Positions 1 through 8,893 of a stretch of DNA of 64,000 nucleotides are shown here, piece after piece (the first letter of the stretch is position 1; each line of letters opens with the position of its first letter). Origin of the DNA: Leptolyngbya boryana PCC 6306 (lineage in GTDB: Bacteria > Cyanobacteriota > Cyanobacteriia > Leptolyngbyales > Leptolyngbyaceae). Made by a program: the position numbers and the translations under genes. The stretch spans positions 310,001-374,000 of the forward strand of contig NZ_KB731326.1 of NCBI RefSeq assembly GCF_000353285.1, read 5' to 3'. Under the pieces are notes generated by a model, which ran no database searches, was not told where the DNA came from, and saw only the letters and a list, made by a program, of their open reading frames with translations.

Positions 1-371
1 AACATCCTCATGGATTAAGCCATAAAGAATTTGACACCATCTTCACAACTGATAAGCCCATTGTGTTTGCCTATCACGGCTATCCCTGGCTCATCCACCG
101 CTTGACCTACCGTCGCACCAATCATAAAAATCTTCATGTGCGGGGATACAAGGAAGAAGGAACCACAACCACTCCGTTCGATATGGTGGTACTCAATGAT
201 TTAGACCGCTTTCATCTCGTTCTTGATGTCATTGATCGAGTGCCCAAACTGGGTTACACAGCCGCCTATACTCAGCAATTCATCCGCGACAAGCTGATTG
301 AACATAGACAGTACATCACTCAATACGGTGAGGATATGCCTGAAATCCGCAACTGGAAATGGCAGCACTAA
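1..371 (+). CDS. Phosphoketolase, C-terminal part (5' end outside window)
   Basis: This is the last ~122 residues of a xylulose-5-phosphate/fructose-6-phosphate phosphoketolase, the thiamine-diphosphate enzyme that splits sugar phosphates into acetyl phosphate and an aldose phosphate. The frame is open from base 3 and carries family C-terminal motifs: the [17 protein letters not shown] block, the [17 protein letters not shown] block (about residues 46-62 of the visible part) and [16 protein letters not shown]. It ends with the RNWKWQH-type tail that these ~790-residue proteins have. The thiamine-binding region lies upstream of the window. A gap of only ~30 bp separates it from the next gene, but there is no sign that the two are functionally linked. 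Confidence 0.93.
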   Translation, partial: HPHGLSHKEFDTIFTTDKPIVFAYHGYPWLIHRLTYRRTNHKNLHVRGYKEEGTTTTPFDMVVLNDLDRFHLVLDVIDRVPKLGYTAAYTQQFIRDKLIEHRQYITQYGEDMPEIRNWKWQH

Positions 372-399
372 TTGATCACTATTTTGGAGATAAACCTGT

Positions 400-762
400 T
401 TGGAAGTGAATAGGGAGCAAAATGAAGTCATGGAACCAAAATTGCTAGTAACACTGCCATCTCATTCCCCTTCTCCAGGCGATCGTGGGGCGGTAACGTC
501 CTCTGCCCCAGATTCAAGTCTGCTGATTCCGGCTGGTTTTGTCATCCTCTCAGCGATCGCGATTTCAATTTATGTCTTCATACCTAAACAGATACATCAG
601 GCTGCACTTGACTTGAAATGCCGTTCCAAAGTCCCGTGTCGTCACTGTCGGTATTTTAGCCACAACAATTATCTCCGATGCAGCGTTCATCCGACAACCG
701 CAATGACTGAGAAAGCCATTGATTGTCAGGATTATGATCCAATTGTTAGGAGTAACCGTTGA
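400..762 (+). CDS. Small single-pass membrane protein with a Cys-rich tail, unknown function
   Basis: I do not recognise this family. The product is ~110-120 residues: a short polar N-terminus with Ser/Pro, one hydrophobic segment (LLIPAGFVILSAIAISIYVF, about residues 41-60), then a basic cytosolic-type tail. The tail has four to five cysteines in the pattern CRSKVPCRHCRYF...LRCS...DCQDY, which resembles a small zinc or iron-sulphur binding patch. The start is uncertain. TTG at 400 has GGAGA at 386-390 at good spacing, while ATG at 430 has AGGGAG further upstream. It is followed 22 bp later by the P-ATPase remnant. It is likely a real gene because the Cys pattern and hydrophobic segment are coherent, but no role can be given. 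Confidence 0.6.
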   Translation: MEVNREQNEVMEPKLLVTLPSHSPSPGDRGAVTSSAPDSSLLIPAGFVILSAIAISIYVFIPKQIHQAALDLKCRSKVPCRHCRYFSHNNYLRCSVHPTTAMTEKAIDCQDYDPIVRSNR

Positions 763-784
763 AAACGATTCTGCGAGGAAGTAA

Positions 785-1285
785 ATGAATCACCCTGCAC
801 TGCTTTTTTGGAATATTTCAGTTGCGGAATCGCTTCAACAATTGCAAACTACCCCGAATGGGCTAACGAATGACGAGGTGGCACGACGACTCACACGCTA
901 CGGATTTAATCGGCTCAAACCTAAACAGCAGTCAACCATCCTCACGTTGCTATTGGCACAGTTCAAAAGTCTGATATCCTCATTCTGATCTTTGCTGCTT
1001 AGAACTGGATGGTTTATTGAATCGATCATTTCTGCTTCGATGATTGTACTGGTGATTCGCACTCGCAAGCCATTCTTCAAAAGTCAACCTGGCAGACTCT
1101 TATTAATTGCAACCTTGCTAGTTGCAGGAGGCACGCTCCTTATGCCATTTACTCCACTAGCGACCCCGTTTAATTTTCAACTTTTGCCTATCTCGTTTTT
1201 CTTACTGATAGGCATAATTATTATAGTTTATATTGTAGTGGCAGATACTATGAAGCGCTTCTTCTATCAACGAGTCAAGTTTTGA
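785..1285 (+). pseudogene. MgtA-type P-type ATPase remnant with internal deletion and frameshift
   Basis: Only the two ends of a magnesium-transporter-type P-ATPase remain. Bases 785-975 encode the N-terminal cation-ATPase domain (SLQQLQTTPNGLTNDEVARRL...FNRLKP...LLLAQFKS). The first transmembrane segment continues at 976-999 as ILILIFAA, but in the +1 frame, so there is a small indel near 971-976. From about 1001 the frame jumps straight to the protein's C-terminal membrane region (RTGWFIESIISASMIVLVIRTRKPF ... MPFTPLATPFNFQLLP ... KRFFYQ). The phosphorylation (DKTGT) and nucleotide domains, roughly 700 residues, are missing. The deletion junction is near base 1000. The remnant cannot work as a pump; the two pieces could in principle be translated as short membrane peptides. 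Confidence 0.85.
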
Positions 1286-1305
1286 AATTTTGAGAGGTTA
1301 ACTCA

Positions 1306-1476
1306 ATGCATGAACATAATCTTGCAGAAGCTTCGGTAACGTTTGATCAACAGAAAAAACATAGCAACTTCTTGATTTGGATCAATCGTCTGATTGGAAC
1401 AGTAGTCATGTTCATAGCCTGTTTAGCCGTCTGCCATTTTGCTGGAATCATCCATTTAAATCCTGGTCATTTCTAG
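1306..1476 (+). CDS. 56-residue single-pass membrane protein, unknown
   Basis: A short ORF begins at ATG 1306 behind GAGAGG (spacing about 7) and encodes 56 residues. There is a polar N-terminus of ~25 residues (MHEHNLAEASVTFDQQKKHS), then a hydrophobic segment of ~25 residues (LIGTVVMFIACLAVCHFAGIIH) and a short tail. It follows the P-ATPase remnant by 20 bp and precedes the UbiB-like kinase by 46 bp. It could be a small accessory membrane peptide. No homology is recognised, and the evidence is the Shine-Dalgarno sequence and a plausible membrane profile only. Confidence 0.45.
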   Translation: MHEHNLAEASVTFDQQKKHSNFLIWINRLIGTVVMFIACLAVCHFAGIIHLNPGHF

Positions 1477-1522
1477 ATCACCTAAGAAGCGGTCTTAACC
1501 AGGCTCCTGCTATGGACTAGTC

Positions 1523-3190
1523 ATGGGACGCTCTAAAAATTCTCACTTCAACCGATATAGCCAAATTGCTAACATTGTTGCTCGTCATGGGCTTGGGTAT
1601 TTTGTTGGCATCCTCGGATTAGAACGCTTTGTTCCTTTTCATCAGGGATTACTGGGTCATTCCCGCCGGACAGAGCCTTACACTCAGCCTGAACATATCC
1701 GTATGGCATTTGAGGAATTAGGTCCAACCTTCATTAAGTTGGGGCAGATTCTTTCTACACGCGCTGACCTGCTGACACCTGAGTATCAGGCTGAGTTTGC
1801 CAAACTTCAAGATCAAGCCTTACCTGTCCTAACCAATGCAATGGAGGACATCTTGGCAGAAGAACTAGGAAAACCAATCAATGCTGTGTTTGCAACATTT
1901 GATCCTACTCCGATCGCGGCAGCCTCAATTGGTCAAGTTTACACAGCAACGCTGCATGATGGAACAGAAGTTGTCGTCAAGGTACGCCGACCTGGGATTG
2001 TTGAGCAGGTTGAAGAGGATCTAGAAATTCTACAAAATCTAGCAGTTAGTGCTAGTTATCGTTGGGAACTTGCCAAGCAGTACGATGTGATTGGGTTGGC
2101 TCAGGAATTCGCGCAAACTCTTCGATCGGAACTAGACTACTTACGTGAAGGACGAAACGCTGAACGCTTTGCTAAAAATTTCGCTCACAATCCAAATGTT
2201 CATATCCCGCGAATTTTTTGGGAATCCACAACTTCACGGGTGCTAACAATGGAACGCATTCGAGGAATTAAAGTTAGCGATTTATCCGCTCTAAATGCGG
2301 CTGGAATTAACCGCAAGACACTGGCTGAACAAATTGCCCAACTGAATCTGCAAATGGTCTTCGAGGACGGCTTTTTCCATGCAGATCCGCATCCAGGCAA
2401 TTTTTTCATTGAACCCAACGGACGAATTGGCTTGATTGACTTTGGCATGGTAGGCAACTTAGATGCAAACACCCAAGAGCACCTTGCGGCAATCCTTCTA
2501 GCCGTAATTAGCCAGGATGCGAATCGCCTAGTAGACGCATTCCTAGAGCTTGGTTTCGCTCAACAGACCGTAGACCGCACTTTATTAAGGCGAGACTTGC
2601 AATATTTGGTTTCCCACTATTATGGACAGCCACTTGGAGAAATTGCGATCGGCAAGATTCTCAACGAGATGCTAGATGTTGTCCGCCGCCATCACTTACA
2701 GTTGCCGTCAAACCTGGGCTTGTTTTTCAAGGCTGGAATCATCAATGAAGGAGTCGTTGCACACCTTGATCCATCGGTTAGCGTCACAGCATTGCTGATG
2801 CCCTATGTTGAGAAATTACTACTCCGGCAGTATTCTCCGACGCTTTGGGCACAACGGCTCAGTGAAGCGAGCTTGTACGCTACTCAGTGGGGAGTGGAAT
2901 TACCCCGAAAGTTAAAGTATATCGTTGGTGAACTAGAACGCGGCAATCTGCGGATAAATACACAATTGACCAACGGCGAACCAATTGTTCGCCGATTTGA
3001 ACGGTTCACAAACCGGATTGTGTTGAGCATTATTACGGCTGCTTTAATCAATAGCTTGGCAGTTTTAATGTTGATTTATCATCCAGCCAATTGGGAGAAA
3101 TGGGCAGGTTATTTCTTCACAGTTGGATTCATTGCAGCCAGCACATTCGGAATTTATCTGATCTGGAGTACTCTTCGCTCAAAACACTAG
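1523..3190 (+). CDS. ABC1/UbiB (AarF) family atypical kinase, membrane anchored
   Basis: A 555-residue ABC1/UbiB family protein, an atypical protein-kinase-like ATPase group involved in quinone and lipid metabolism of membranes. Visible motifs are the family KxGQ element (FIKLGQILSTRADLL, residues ~71-85), the Ala-rich loop with the ATP lysine (ASIGQVY...VVVKVRRPG, ~132-158), HADPHPGNFF (~286-295) and the metal-binding GLIDFGMVG (~302-310). Two hydrophobic C-terminal segments (~510-550) anchor it in the membrane. Length is normal for cyanobacterial members, which occur in several copies per genome. ATG 1523 is used. The exact substrate cannot be deduced. In plastids and cyanobacteria relatives act in prenylquinone and stress metabolism. 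Confidence 0.9.
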   Translation: MGRSKNSHFNRYSQIANIVARHGLGYFVGILGLERFVPFHQGLLGHSRRTEPYTQPEHIRMAFEELGPTFIKLGQILSTRADLLTPEYQAEFAKLQDQALPVLTNAMEDILAEELGKPINAVFATFDPTPIAAASIGQVYTATLHDGTEVVVKVRRPGIVEQVEEDLEILQNLAVSASYRWELAKQYDVIGLAQEFAQTLRSELDYLREGRNAERFAKNFAHNPNVHIPRIFWESTTSRVLTMERIRGIKVSDLSALNAAGINRKTLAEQIAQLNLQMVFEDGFFHADPHPGNFFIEPNGRIGLIDFGMVGNLDANTQEHLAAILLAVISQDANRLVDAFLELGFAQQTVDRTLLRRDLQYLVSHYYGQPLGEIAIGKILNEMLDVVRRHHLQLPSNLGLFFKAGIINEGVVAHLDPSVSVTALLMPYVEKLLLRQYSPTLWAQRLSEASLYATQWGVELPRKLKYIVGELERGNLRINTQLTNGEPIVRRFERFTNRIVLSIITAALINSLAVLMLIYHPANWEKWAGYFFTVGFIAASTFGIYLIWSTLRSKH

Positions 3191-3254
3191 TTCAGTTAGT
3201 TTTCAAGCACACAGATACATACATAAATCCGCACGAAGTAGGTTGGAGGTAGCA

Positions 3255-3626
3255 ATGCTTTCTAGAAAATCAAAGTTCCTTCGGATTGGTCAAGTCGCTA
3301 TTCAAAGCGGTGTCCCGATTAAAACACTTCGTTATTACGACGAGCTAGGATTGTTGAAACCGCCTATTCGTAGTCGTGGTGGCTTTCGTCTGTTTTCCCC
3401 TGAAGTGTTCGATCGTCTGATGCTAATTAAAGGTGCTCAGATTCTAGGCTTAAACCTTCAGGAAATTAAAGAATTGCTGCAAATTTGTGAGCAATGCAAA
3501 TGTCCTAGCGAAACAGACAAACAGAAGCTAGAAACCCTGCTCCAGGAAATTGACTACCGAATCTTGCAGTTGCGGTTTTTACAAGCTGAATTTGCAACTG
3601 CGATCGCCGCTTTTAATCACAGTTAG
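3255..3626 (+). CDS. MerR-family transcriptional regulator, probably metal responsive
   Basis: A 123-residue MerR-type regulator. The N-terminal winged helix is clear (FLRIGQVAIQSGVPIKTLRYYDELGLLKPPIRSRGGFRLFSPE, about 7-49), followed by the long dimerisation helix. The C-terminal loop holds three cysteines in a C-x2-C-x-C pattern (ICEQCKCPSE, ~75-84). That position binds metal in CueR/ZntR/MerR-type proteins, although the spacing differs from those. ATG 3255 is chosen because GGAGG (3245-3249) sits just upstream. It lies ~560 bp before the YbhG-like export operon and may control it. Regulation of that operon is inferred from position only. Confidence 0.85.
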   Translation: MLSRKSKFLRIGQVAIQSGVPIKTLRYYDELGLLKPPIRSRGGFRLFSPEVFDRLMLIKGAQILGLNLQEIKELLQICEQCKCPSETDKQKLETLLQEIDYRILQLRFLQAEFATAIAAFNHS

Positions 3627-3732
3627 AGATAGTACATATAAACGGAAACAAATCTACAGAGACTTTATGTGTACCTTACCGAGTAAAGAGAAATGAAGAA
3701 GTGTTTCAGTTTCGGGCAATCCAGCGTTACTC

Positions 3733-3754
3733 ATAACTTTCTCGGATTCTTTTG
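3733..3754 (+). promoter_or_regulatory. Shared 22-bp motif upstream of the ABC export operon
   Basis: This 22-bp block (core TAACTTTCTCG-N-ATTCTT) recurs with 20 of 22 bases identical at 12085-12106. Both copies stand about 80-100 bp before a start codon, here that of the export adaptor and there that of the Cys-rich copper-storage-type protein. It may be a binding site for a common regulator, but nothing identifies the protein. Confidence 0.35.
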
Positions 3755-3812
3755 CAAGGCTAGAGTATTGGGACTTGCAAAATTAAATCCGTATTGAGAA
3801 GGTTACTGCGTA

Positions 3813-5039
3813 ATGACTCAACTACTTCCAAAACCTTCGGAGAAAGATTCTTTACCTGACTTGCCGGACTCTGAGCAGTCACTAAAAACCTCTTGGAAAA
3901 AACGTTTACTAATTGGTACAAGTCTTGCGATCGCTGCTGGCGGACTCACCACCTGGTACTTTCTCTCCCGCCCTAAACCAGTCGATCTCCAGTTGAGCGG
4001 TCGCATCGAAGGCTATCAAACTGATGTTGGTGCCAAAATCGGGGGGCGGGTCAACTATATCGCTGTGCGGGAAGGCGATCAAGTGAAAACAGGTCAAGTG
4101 GTGGCTCGACTGAATGATGACGAAGTTCAGGCTCAACTGCGCGGCGCACAAGCTCGGCTGACGGCTGCCCAGCAGCAGGAAAATCAGTCTCGTCTACAAA
4201 TTCAAGTGGTTGAAAGCCAGATTCAGCAAGCCCGATTGACGCTGGAGCAATCTCAGGGCGATCAACAGGGACGCATTTTTCAAGCAGATTCTACCGTAGC
4301 AGCAGCAGAGGCACAACTGAAGCAGGCGCAGGCGCAATTGAAGTTAGCGCGGGTGAACCGAGATCGCTTTGCTCAACTGGTGCGAGAGGGCGCAGCAACT
4401 CGGCAGCAGTTCGATCAAGCCCAGACCAACTACGAAACCGCTCAAGCGACTGTAGAAGCCAACCAAAAGCAGGTAGATGCTGCCCGTGGTGGCTTGACCC
4501 TGGCACAAACTTCTAGCTTGAACCCTGACATTCGTAATGCTCAAGTCTCCGGACTGCTACAACAGCGCCAACAGGCTTACGCTCAATTAAAAGCGGCTCA
4601 AGCCGAGGTTAAAAATGCCCAGGCAGCAATCCAGCAGATTCAGGCACAAATCGCGTATCTGAATGTGATTAGCCCAATTAACGGTGTAGTGACGGCTCGC
4701 AGTGTGGAACCGGGCGCAGTGGTCAGTAGCGGTAGAACGCTGCTGTCTGTCGTAAATCTCAATACGGTCTATCTCAGAGGTTTCATTCCAGAGGGTAGCA
4801 TTGGCAAGGTGCGAGTCGGTCAGAAGGCAACTGTGTTTTTAGATTCTGATCCCAACAAACCTCTAAACTCAACCGTTGCCGCGATCGATCCACAAGCCTC
4901 GTTCACACCAGAAAACATTTACTTCCGCGACGATCGCGTTCAGCAAGTCTTTGGGATCAAACTCCAGATTGAGAACCCATCCGGCTTCGCCAAGCCTGGA
5001 ATGCCAGCGGACGCGACCATTCTCACCGAGCAGAGGTAA
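3813..5039 (+). CDS. HlyD/YbhG-type periplasmic adaptor of an ABC exporter
   Basis: A 408-residue membrane-fusion protein. It has a cytosolic N-terminus of ~30 residues, one transmembrane anchor (LLIGTSLAIAAGGLTTWYFL, ~32-51) and a first half-lipoyl motif (GRIEGYQTDVGAKIGGRVNYIAVREGDQVKTGQVVARLND). A long Ala/Gln-rich coiled coil follows (~100-290), then the second half-lipoyl motif (YLNVISPINGVVTARSVEPGAVVSSG) and a beta-barrel domain. This is the YbhG arrangement. The adaptor bridges the inner-membrane ABC-2 exporter encoded next door to an outer-membrane channel, which is not in this window. The stop is 5 bp before the ATPase start, so the genes are co-transcribed. Confidence 0.92.
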   Translation: MTQLLPKPSEKDSLPDLPDSEQSLKTSWKKRLLIGTSLAIAAGGLTTWYFLSRPKPVDLQLSGRIEGYQTDVGAKIGGRVNYIAVREGDQVKTGQVVARLNDDEVQAQLRGAQARLTAAQQQENQSRLQIQVVESQIQQARLTLEQSQGDQQGRIFQADSTVAAAEAQLKQAQAQLKLARVNRDRFAQLVREGAATRQQFDQAQTNYETAQATVEANQKQVDAARGGLTLAQTSSLNPDIRNAQVSGLLQQRQQAYAQLKAAQAEVKNAQAAIQQIQAQIAYLNVISPINGVVTARSVEPGAVVSSGRTLLSVVNLNTVYLRGFIPEGSIGKVRVGQKATVFLDSDPNKPLNSTVAAIDPQASFTPENIYFRDDRVQQVFGIKLQIENPSGFAKPGMPADATILTEQR

Positions 5040-5044
5040 TCTTT

Positions 5045-7021
5045 ATGAGCCTGACGCTAAGTGAACAAAATTTTTCACCTGCTTTCTCTCCCTCAAGTTC
5101 TACAGCCGTCATTCAAGTACAAGGGTTGCACAAACGTTACGGTCGATTGGCAGCCGTGCGTGGAATTGACTTTGAAGTTTATGCAGGTGAAATTTTTGGA
5201 TTGATCGGACCTGATGGAGCGGGCAAAACCACCACGTTTCAAATTCTAGCAGGCGTGATGGAAGCAACAATGGGAAATGTTCAGGTTCTCAATCGTTCTC
5301 CTCGCAATGCTCGACTAGAAACTGGCTACCTGACTCAACAATTCTCCCTCTACCTCGATCTCAGCATTGACGAGAATCTACGCTATGTGGCTGGCTTGCG
5401 CCAGGTTCCCGATCGCGTCTTTCAAGAGCGACGGGCAAAATACTTGAAATTAATGAATCTAGAAAGGTTTGGGAACCGCTTGGCAGGACAACTCTCTGGT
5501 GGAATGAAGCAGAAGTTAGCCCTTTGCTGTGCCCTCGTGTCTCAGCCTCAAGTATTGCTCCTAGATGAACCCACGACTGGCGTTGATCCTGTTTCTCGAC
5601 GTGAGTTTTGGGATGTCCTTGCAGCGCTTTCAAAAGAAGGGGTGACGATCGTGGTTGCCACGCCTTATCTAGATGAGGCAGAACGCTGTCATCGAATTGC
5701 TTTAATGTACGAGGGGCAGATTCAGCAAACCGGAACCCTGGCTGAACTCAGGGCTAATTTAGGTTTGCAGCGATTGGAAGTGCGGAGTAATGATATCACT
5801 CTCACAGAGCAAACGTTATTAGACATTGCATCCAGTAATACGACAGGAATTCAGGATGTGCAAACCTTTGGCGATCGCCTAGATGTCTTAGTCAAAAACG
5901 CCCAAACCGACAAAGCTCAAATTCAGTCAGCCCTTCGTCAGCACAACTTACAAATTACCATTCAACAAACCGAGACAACCCTAGAAAATGTCTTCGTTAG
6001 TCGCCTCAGACAACAAGGCTCTGATCCGCCGTTTATTCCCTTTCCACGCTCACTTAGAAAGCATTCCAGATCCAGTTCAAACCCTCAAACTTCAAACCTG
6101 GCGATCGCTGCTCATAATCTCAAAAAAACCTTTGGCACATTCCAATCTGTGAAAGGGGTGGAACTAGAGATTCAGTATGGAGAGATTTACGGATTGTTAG
6201 GAGCAAACGGAGCAGGGAAAACTACCACGATTAAGATGCTCTGTGGGTTACTGTCTCCCACTAGCGGAGAAGTGATTTTGGCAGGACAGCGCAACAATTT
6301 ACGAAACCCAGAAGTACGGCGACGCATTGGCTACATGAGCCAGAAGTTTACCCTTTACGACGATTTGAGTGTTGTGCAAAACTTGGAATTTTACTGCGGG
6401 GTGTATGGGGTGCCAACTTCCCAACGACGCAGTAGGATTGATTGGGTTTTAGCAACTTGTGGTTTAGTAGGTCAGGAAGACATGATTACGGGACGGCTAC
6501 CCGGCGGTTGGAAGCAACGGGTTGCTTTTGGAGCCTCAGTGATGCACGAACCGGAAATTTTGTTTCTAGATGAACCGACCTCTGGTGTTGATCCGCTAGC
6601 GCGTCGTCAGTTCTGGCGTTTGATTGAAGACTTTGCTCGTCAGGGGACTGCCGTGCTCGTTACGACTCATTATCTGGAAGAAGCGGAACATTGCCATCGC
6701 ATGGGCTTTATGGTTGCAGGTGAGGTTGTTGCTCAAGGTTCTCCTAGCCAAATCAAAGCCGAGCAGCCAGGTCAACTCGTTGAACTCGTGATTGATCAAG
6801 CTCAAACCGCCTCTGATCTGCTGAAACTGCATTTGGAGCCGTGGCGAGTTTCCCTGTTTGGCGATCGCCTTCATCTAGTTTTGAATAATTTAGATCAAGA
6901 CTTACCTCGGATTCGTGCCCTGCTTCAGGATGCTGATCTACCAATCCGCCGTTTCCGAACGATTCCCTTCTCTCTGGAAGATGCCTTTATTGGAATTGTC
7001 CAACGTGCGATCGAGAGGTGA
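5045..7021 (+). CDS. Double-ATPase subunit of ABC-2 exporter (YbhF-like)
   Basis: A 658-residue protein with two fused ABC ATPase domains. Domain 1 has Walker A GPDGAGKT (~55-62), signature LSGGMKQK (~150) and Walker B LLLDEPTTGVDP (~171-182). Domain 2 has Walker A GANGAGKT (~386-393), a degenerate signature LPGGWKQR (~484, Pro in place of Ser) and Walker B LFLDEPTSGVDP (~506). The same tandem architecture is seen in YbhF, which energises the YbhS/YbhR permease pair for drug or cation efflux. The weakened second signature suggests the two ATP sites are not equivalent. The gene overlaps nothing and is followed after 3 bp by the first permease. Confidence 0.93.
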   Translation: MSLTLSEQNFSPAFSPSSSTAVIQVQGLHKRYGRLAAVRGIDFEVYAGEIFGLIGPDGAGKTTTFQILAGVMEATMGNVQVLNRSPRNARLETGYLTQQFSLYLDLSIDENLRYVAGLRQVPDRVFQERRAKYLKLMNLERFGNRLAGQLSGGMKQKLALCCALVSQPQVLLLDEPTTGVDPVSRREFWDVLAALSKEGVTIVVATPYLDEAERCHRIALMYEGQIQQTGTLAELRANLGLQRLEVRSNDITLTEQTLLDIASSNTTGIQDVQTFGDRLDVLVKNAQTDKAQIQSALRQHNLQITIQQTETTLENVFVSRLRQQGSDPPFIPFPRSLRKHSRSSSNPQTSNLAIAAHNLKKTFGTFQSVKGVELEIQYGEIYGLLGANGAGKTTTIKMLCGLLSPTSGEVILAGQRNNLRNPEVRRRIGYMSQKFTLYDDLSVVQNLEFYCGVYGVPTSQRRSRIDWVLATCGLVGQEDMITGRLPGGWKQRVAFGASVMHEPEILFLDEPTSGVDPLARRQFWRLIEDFARQGTAVLVTTHYLEEAEHCHRMGFMVAGEVVAQGSPSQIKAEQPGQLVELVIDQAQTASDLLKLHLEPWRVSLFGDRLHLVLNNLDQDLPRIRALLQDADLPIRRFRTIPFSLEDAFIGIVQRAIER

Positions 7022-7024
7022 GCC

Positions 7025-8131
7025 ATGAAACGAATTTGGAGCCAGTGCCTCAAAGAATTAGCCCAATTCCGTCGCGATCGCCTCACCGTCGCGTTGGCTT
7101 TTCTGTTGCCCCTAATCTCGTTGCTGATTCTCAGTTTCGCCATTCGGCTAGAGGTCAAAAACATTCCTCTAGTGGTTCAAGATTTGGACAACACTCCCCT
7201 CAGCCACAGCTACATTGAGCGCATCTTCGCAACGAATCAATTCACAGCGACACAATGGCCCGGAGGCGACCCCGCAATTCACGCCTTAGATCATGGCTTT
7301 GCCAAAGCGGTTGTGACCATTCCCCCAGACTTCAGCCGTCAGATTCAATCGGGTCGTGGCAGCGATATTCAGGTTTTGATCGATGGTACGGACACTAATA
7401 ACGCCAGAGTGATCCAAAATAGCATTCACGCTACCACAACGTTCTTTCTGGCTAGTGCTGGGTTAGAAACTACAAGTAATCCGCTTAAACCCCGTCTTCG
7501 TCTTTGGTTTAATCCAGGGCGCAAAGAATCGCTCTACATTGTACCAGGAGTTTTTGGGTTTCTTCTCTGGGTGTTTCCCGGTATCCTAGCAGCAATGGCA
7601 ATGGTGCGCGAGAAAGAAAAAGGGAACATTGTTCAGGTCTATGCCTCCAGCATGACTGCCACCGAACTCTTGATTGGTAAAGGATTCGCTTACCTTTTGG
7701 TAGGTCTTGGTGAAGCGCTGGTTTTGATGCTCATTGGCTCGTTCATTTTTCAACTAGGATTTGCTGGAGATCCATTGCCGCTTTTGATTGGCACTCCTCT
7801 TTATATAGGAACTAGCGTGATGTTTGGTCTACTGATCGGATCACGGGCAAAAGATTTAATCGCAACAATTCAGGCGATTTCCTTAATTGGCTTCATGACC
7901 GCATTGTTGTTGTCTGGCTTCATCTATCCAGTCAAAAACATTCCCTTTCCGCTAGTTCACCTCGCTGACATTGTTCCAGCCCGTTACTTCATTCAAATCA
8001 GCCGTGATGCCTTTGTGCGCGGAACTGGATGGCTCGGTATTTGGTTCTCAATGGTAATGCTTGCTGTTTTGGGATTGCTTTTCTTCTTGATTGCAAACCG
8101 AGCTTTGCATAAGATGCAGTTACCAGATTAA
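7025..8131 (+). CDS. ABC-2 type permease (YbhS-like)
   Basis: A 368-residue ABC-2 permease. It has an N-terminal transmembrane helix (~22-42), a large periplasmic loop (~45-180) and five further hydrophobic segments from ~185 to 360. The segment AMAMVREKEKGNIVQVYASSMTATELLIGK (~195-224) is the coupling region typical of ABC-2 membrane proteins. It starts 3 bp after the ATPase stop. Together with the second permease at 8894 it should form the heterodimeric channel of a YbhGFSR-like exporter. The substrate is unknown; family members export drugs, dyes or cations. Confidence 0.9.
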   Translation: MKRIWSQCLKELAQFRRDRLTVALAFLLPLISLLILSFAIRLEVKNIPLVVQDLDNTPLSHSYIERIFATNQFTATQWPGGDPAIHALDHGFAKAVVTIPPDFSRQIQSGRGSDIQVLIDGTDTNNARVIQNSIHATTTFFLASAGLETTSNPLKPRLRLWFNPGRKESLYIVPGVFGFLLWVFPGILAAMAMVREKEKGNIVQVYASSMTATELLIGKGFAYLLVGLGEALVLMLIGSFIFQLGFAGDPLPLLIGTPLYIGTSVMFGLLIGSRAKDLIATIQAISLIGFMTALLLSGFIYPVKNIPFPLVHLADIVPARYFIQISRDAFVRGTGWLGIWFSMVMLAVLGLLFFLIANRALHKMQLPD

Positions 8132-8217
8132 AGCATTGATAAGGTTTGAAGTTTCAGCTTTGCCTACTCACCCTACGTATAGTAACTAAATTCAAAAACT
8201 CAAAGGTATAGAGAAAG

Positions 8218-8859
8218 ATGAAAGCGATTTTGTTAAATACGACAGTTCTAATCACGCTATTACTGGTGATTGGTCTTTGGTGGCGGGGAGCCGTGCGCTT
8301 GCGCTTTTTACCTTGCCCGCCCTGGCTAAGTAGTTTTTTAGAAAATCCATATATGGATGCTGTTGCTGGCAGTTCACTGATTCTAGACCGTCTCAACCTG
8401 GCTCCCGGCATGAAAATCCTAGATGTGGGATGTGGACCAGGTCGTATCAGTATTCCTGCGGCTGAGAGAGTTTTACCCAATGGTGAAGTCGTTGCACTGG
8501 ATGGTCAGCCAGCAATGCTGAAAGAAGTGGAAAAACGGATCGCTGTAAAGAACTTGACCAACGTTCGGACGCTCTTTAGCCGAATTGATCAGAGTGAACT
8601 TGAGCAGAATACATTCGATCGTGCATTGCTAGTAACTGTCTTAGGTGAAATTCCTGATCGCGAGGCAGCACTCCAACACATATTTGCTGCTCTGAAACCG
8701 GGTGGCTTGCTTTCCATAACAGAGGTCATTCCAGACCCTCACTATCAATTCTATGGAACTGTACGCCGTTTAGCTGAAGCTGCGGGATTTCAGTTCGATC
8801 GATATTATGGCAACTGGTTCGCTTTTACAGTGAACTTTATAAAGCCCGACCAAATATAA
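8218..8859 (+). CDS. Class I SAM-dependent methyltransferase with N-terminal membrane anchor
   Basis: 213 residues. An N-terminal hydrophobic stretch (ILLNTTVLITLLLVIGLWW, ~4-22) is followed by a methyltransferase fold whose SAM-binding motif I is ILDVGCGPGR (~67-76). Later come the acidic loop VVALDGQP (~91-98) and the DRALLVTVLGEIPDREAAL post-motif region (~137-155). The substrate is unknown. The gene sits between the two permease genes of the exporter, 86 bp after one and 34 bp before the other, all on the same strand. An envelope or exported small molecule may therefore be its substrate, which is inference from position. The N-terminal anchor would hold it at the membrane beside the transporter. 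Confidence 0.85.
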   Translation: MKAILLNTTVLITLLLVIGLWWRGAVRLRFLPCPPWLSSFLENPYMDAVAGSSLILDRLNLAPGMKILDVGCGPGRISIPAAERVLPNGEVVALDGQPAMLKEVEKRIAVKNLTNVRTLFSRIDQSELEQNTFDRALLVTVLGEIPDREAALQHIFAALKPGGLLSITEVIPDPHYQFYGTVRRLAEAAGFQFDRYYGNWFAFTVNFIKPDQI

Positions 8860-8893
8860 CAAGCCTTTCTCTATCCTATCAGCCGTCTTCCCA

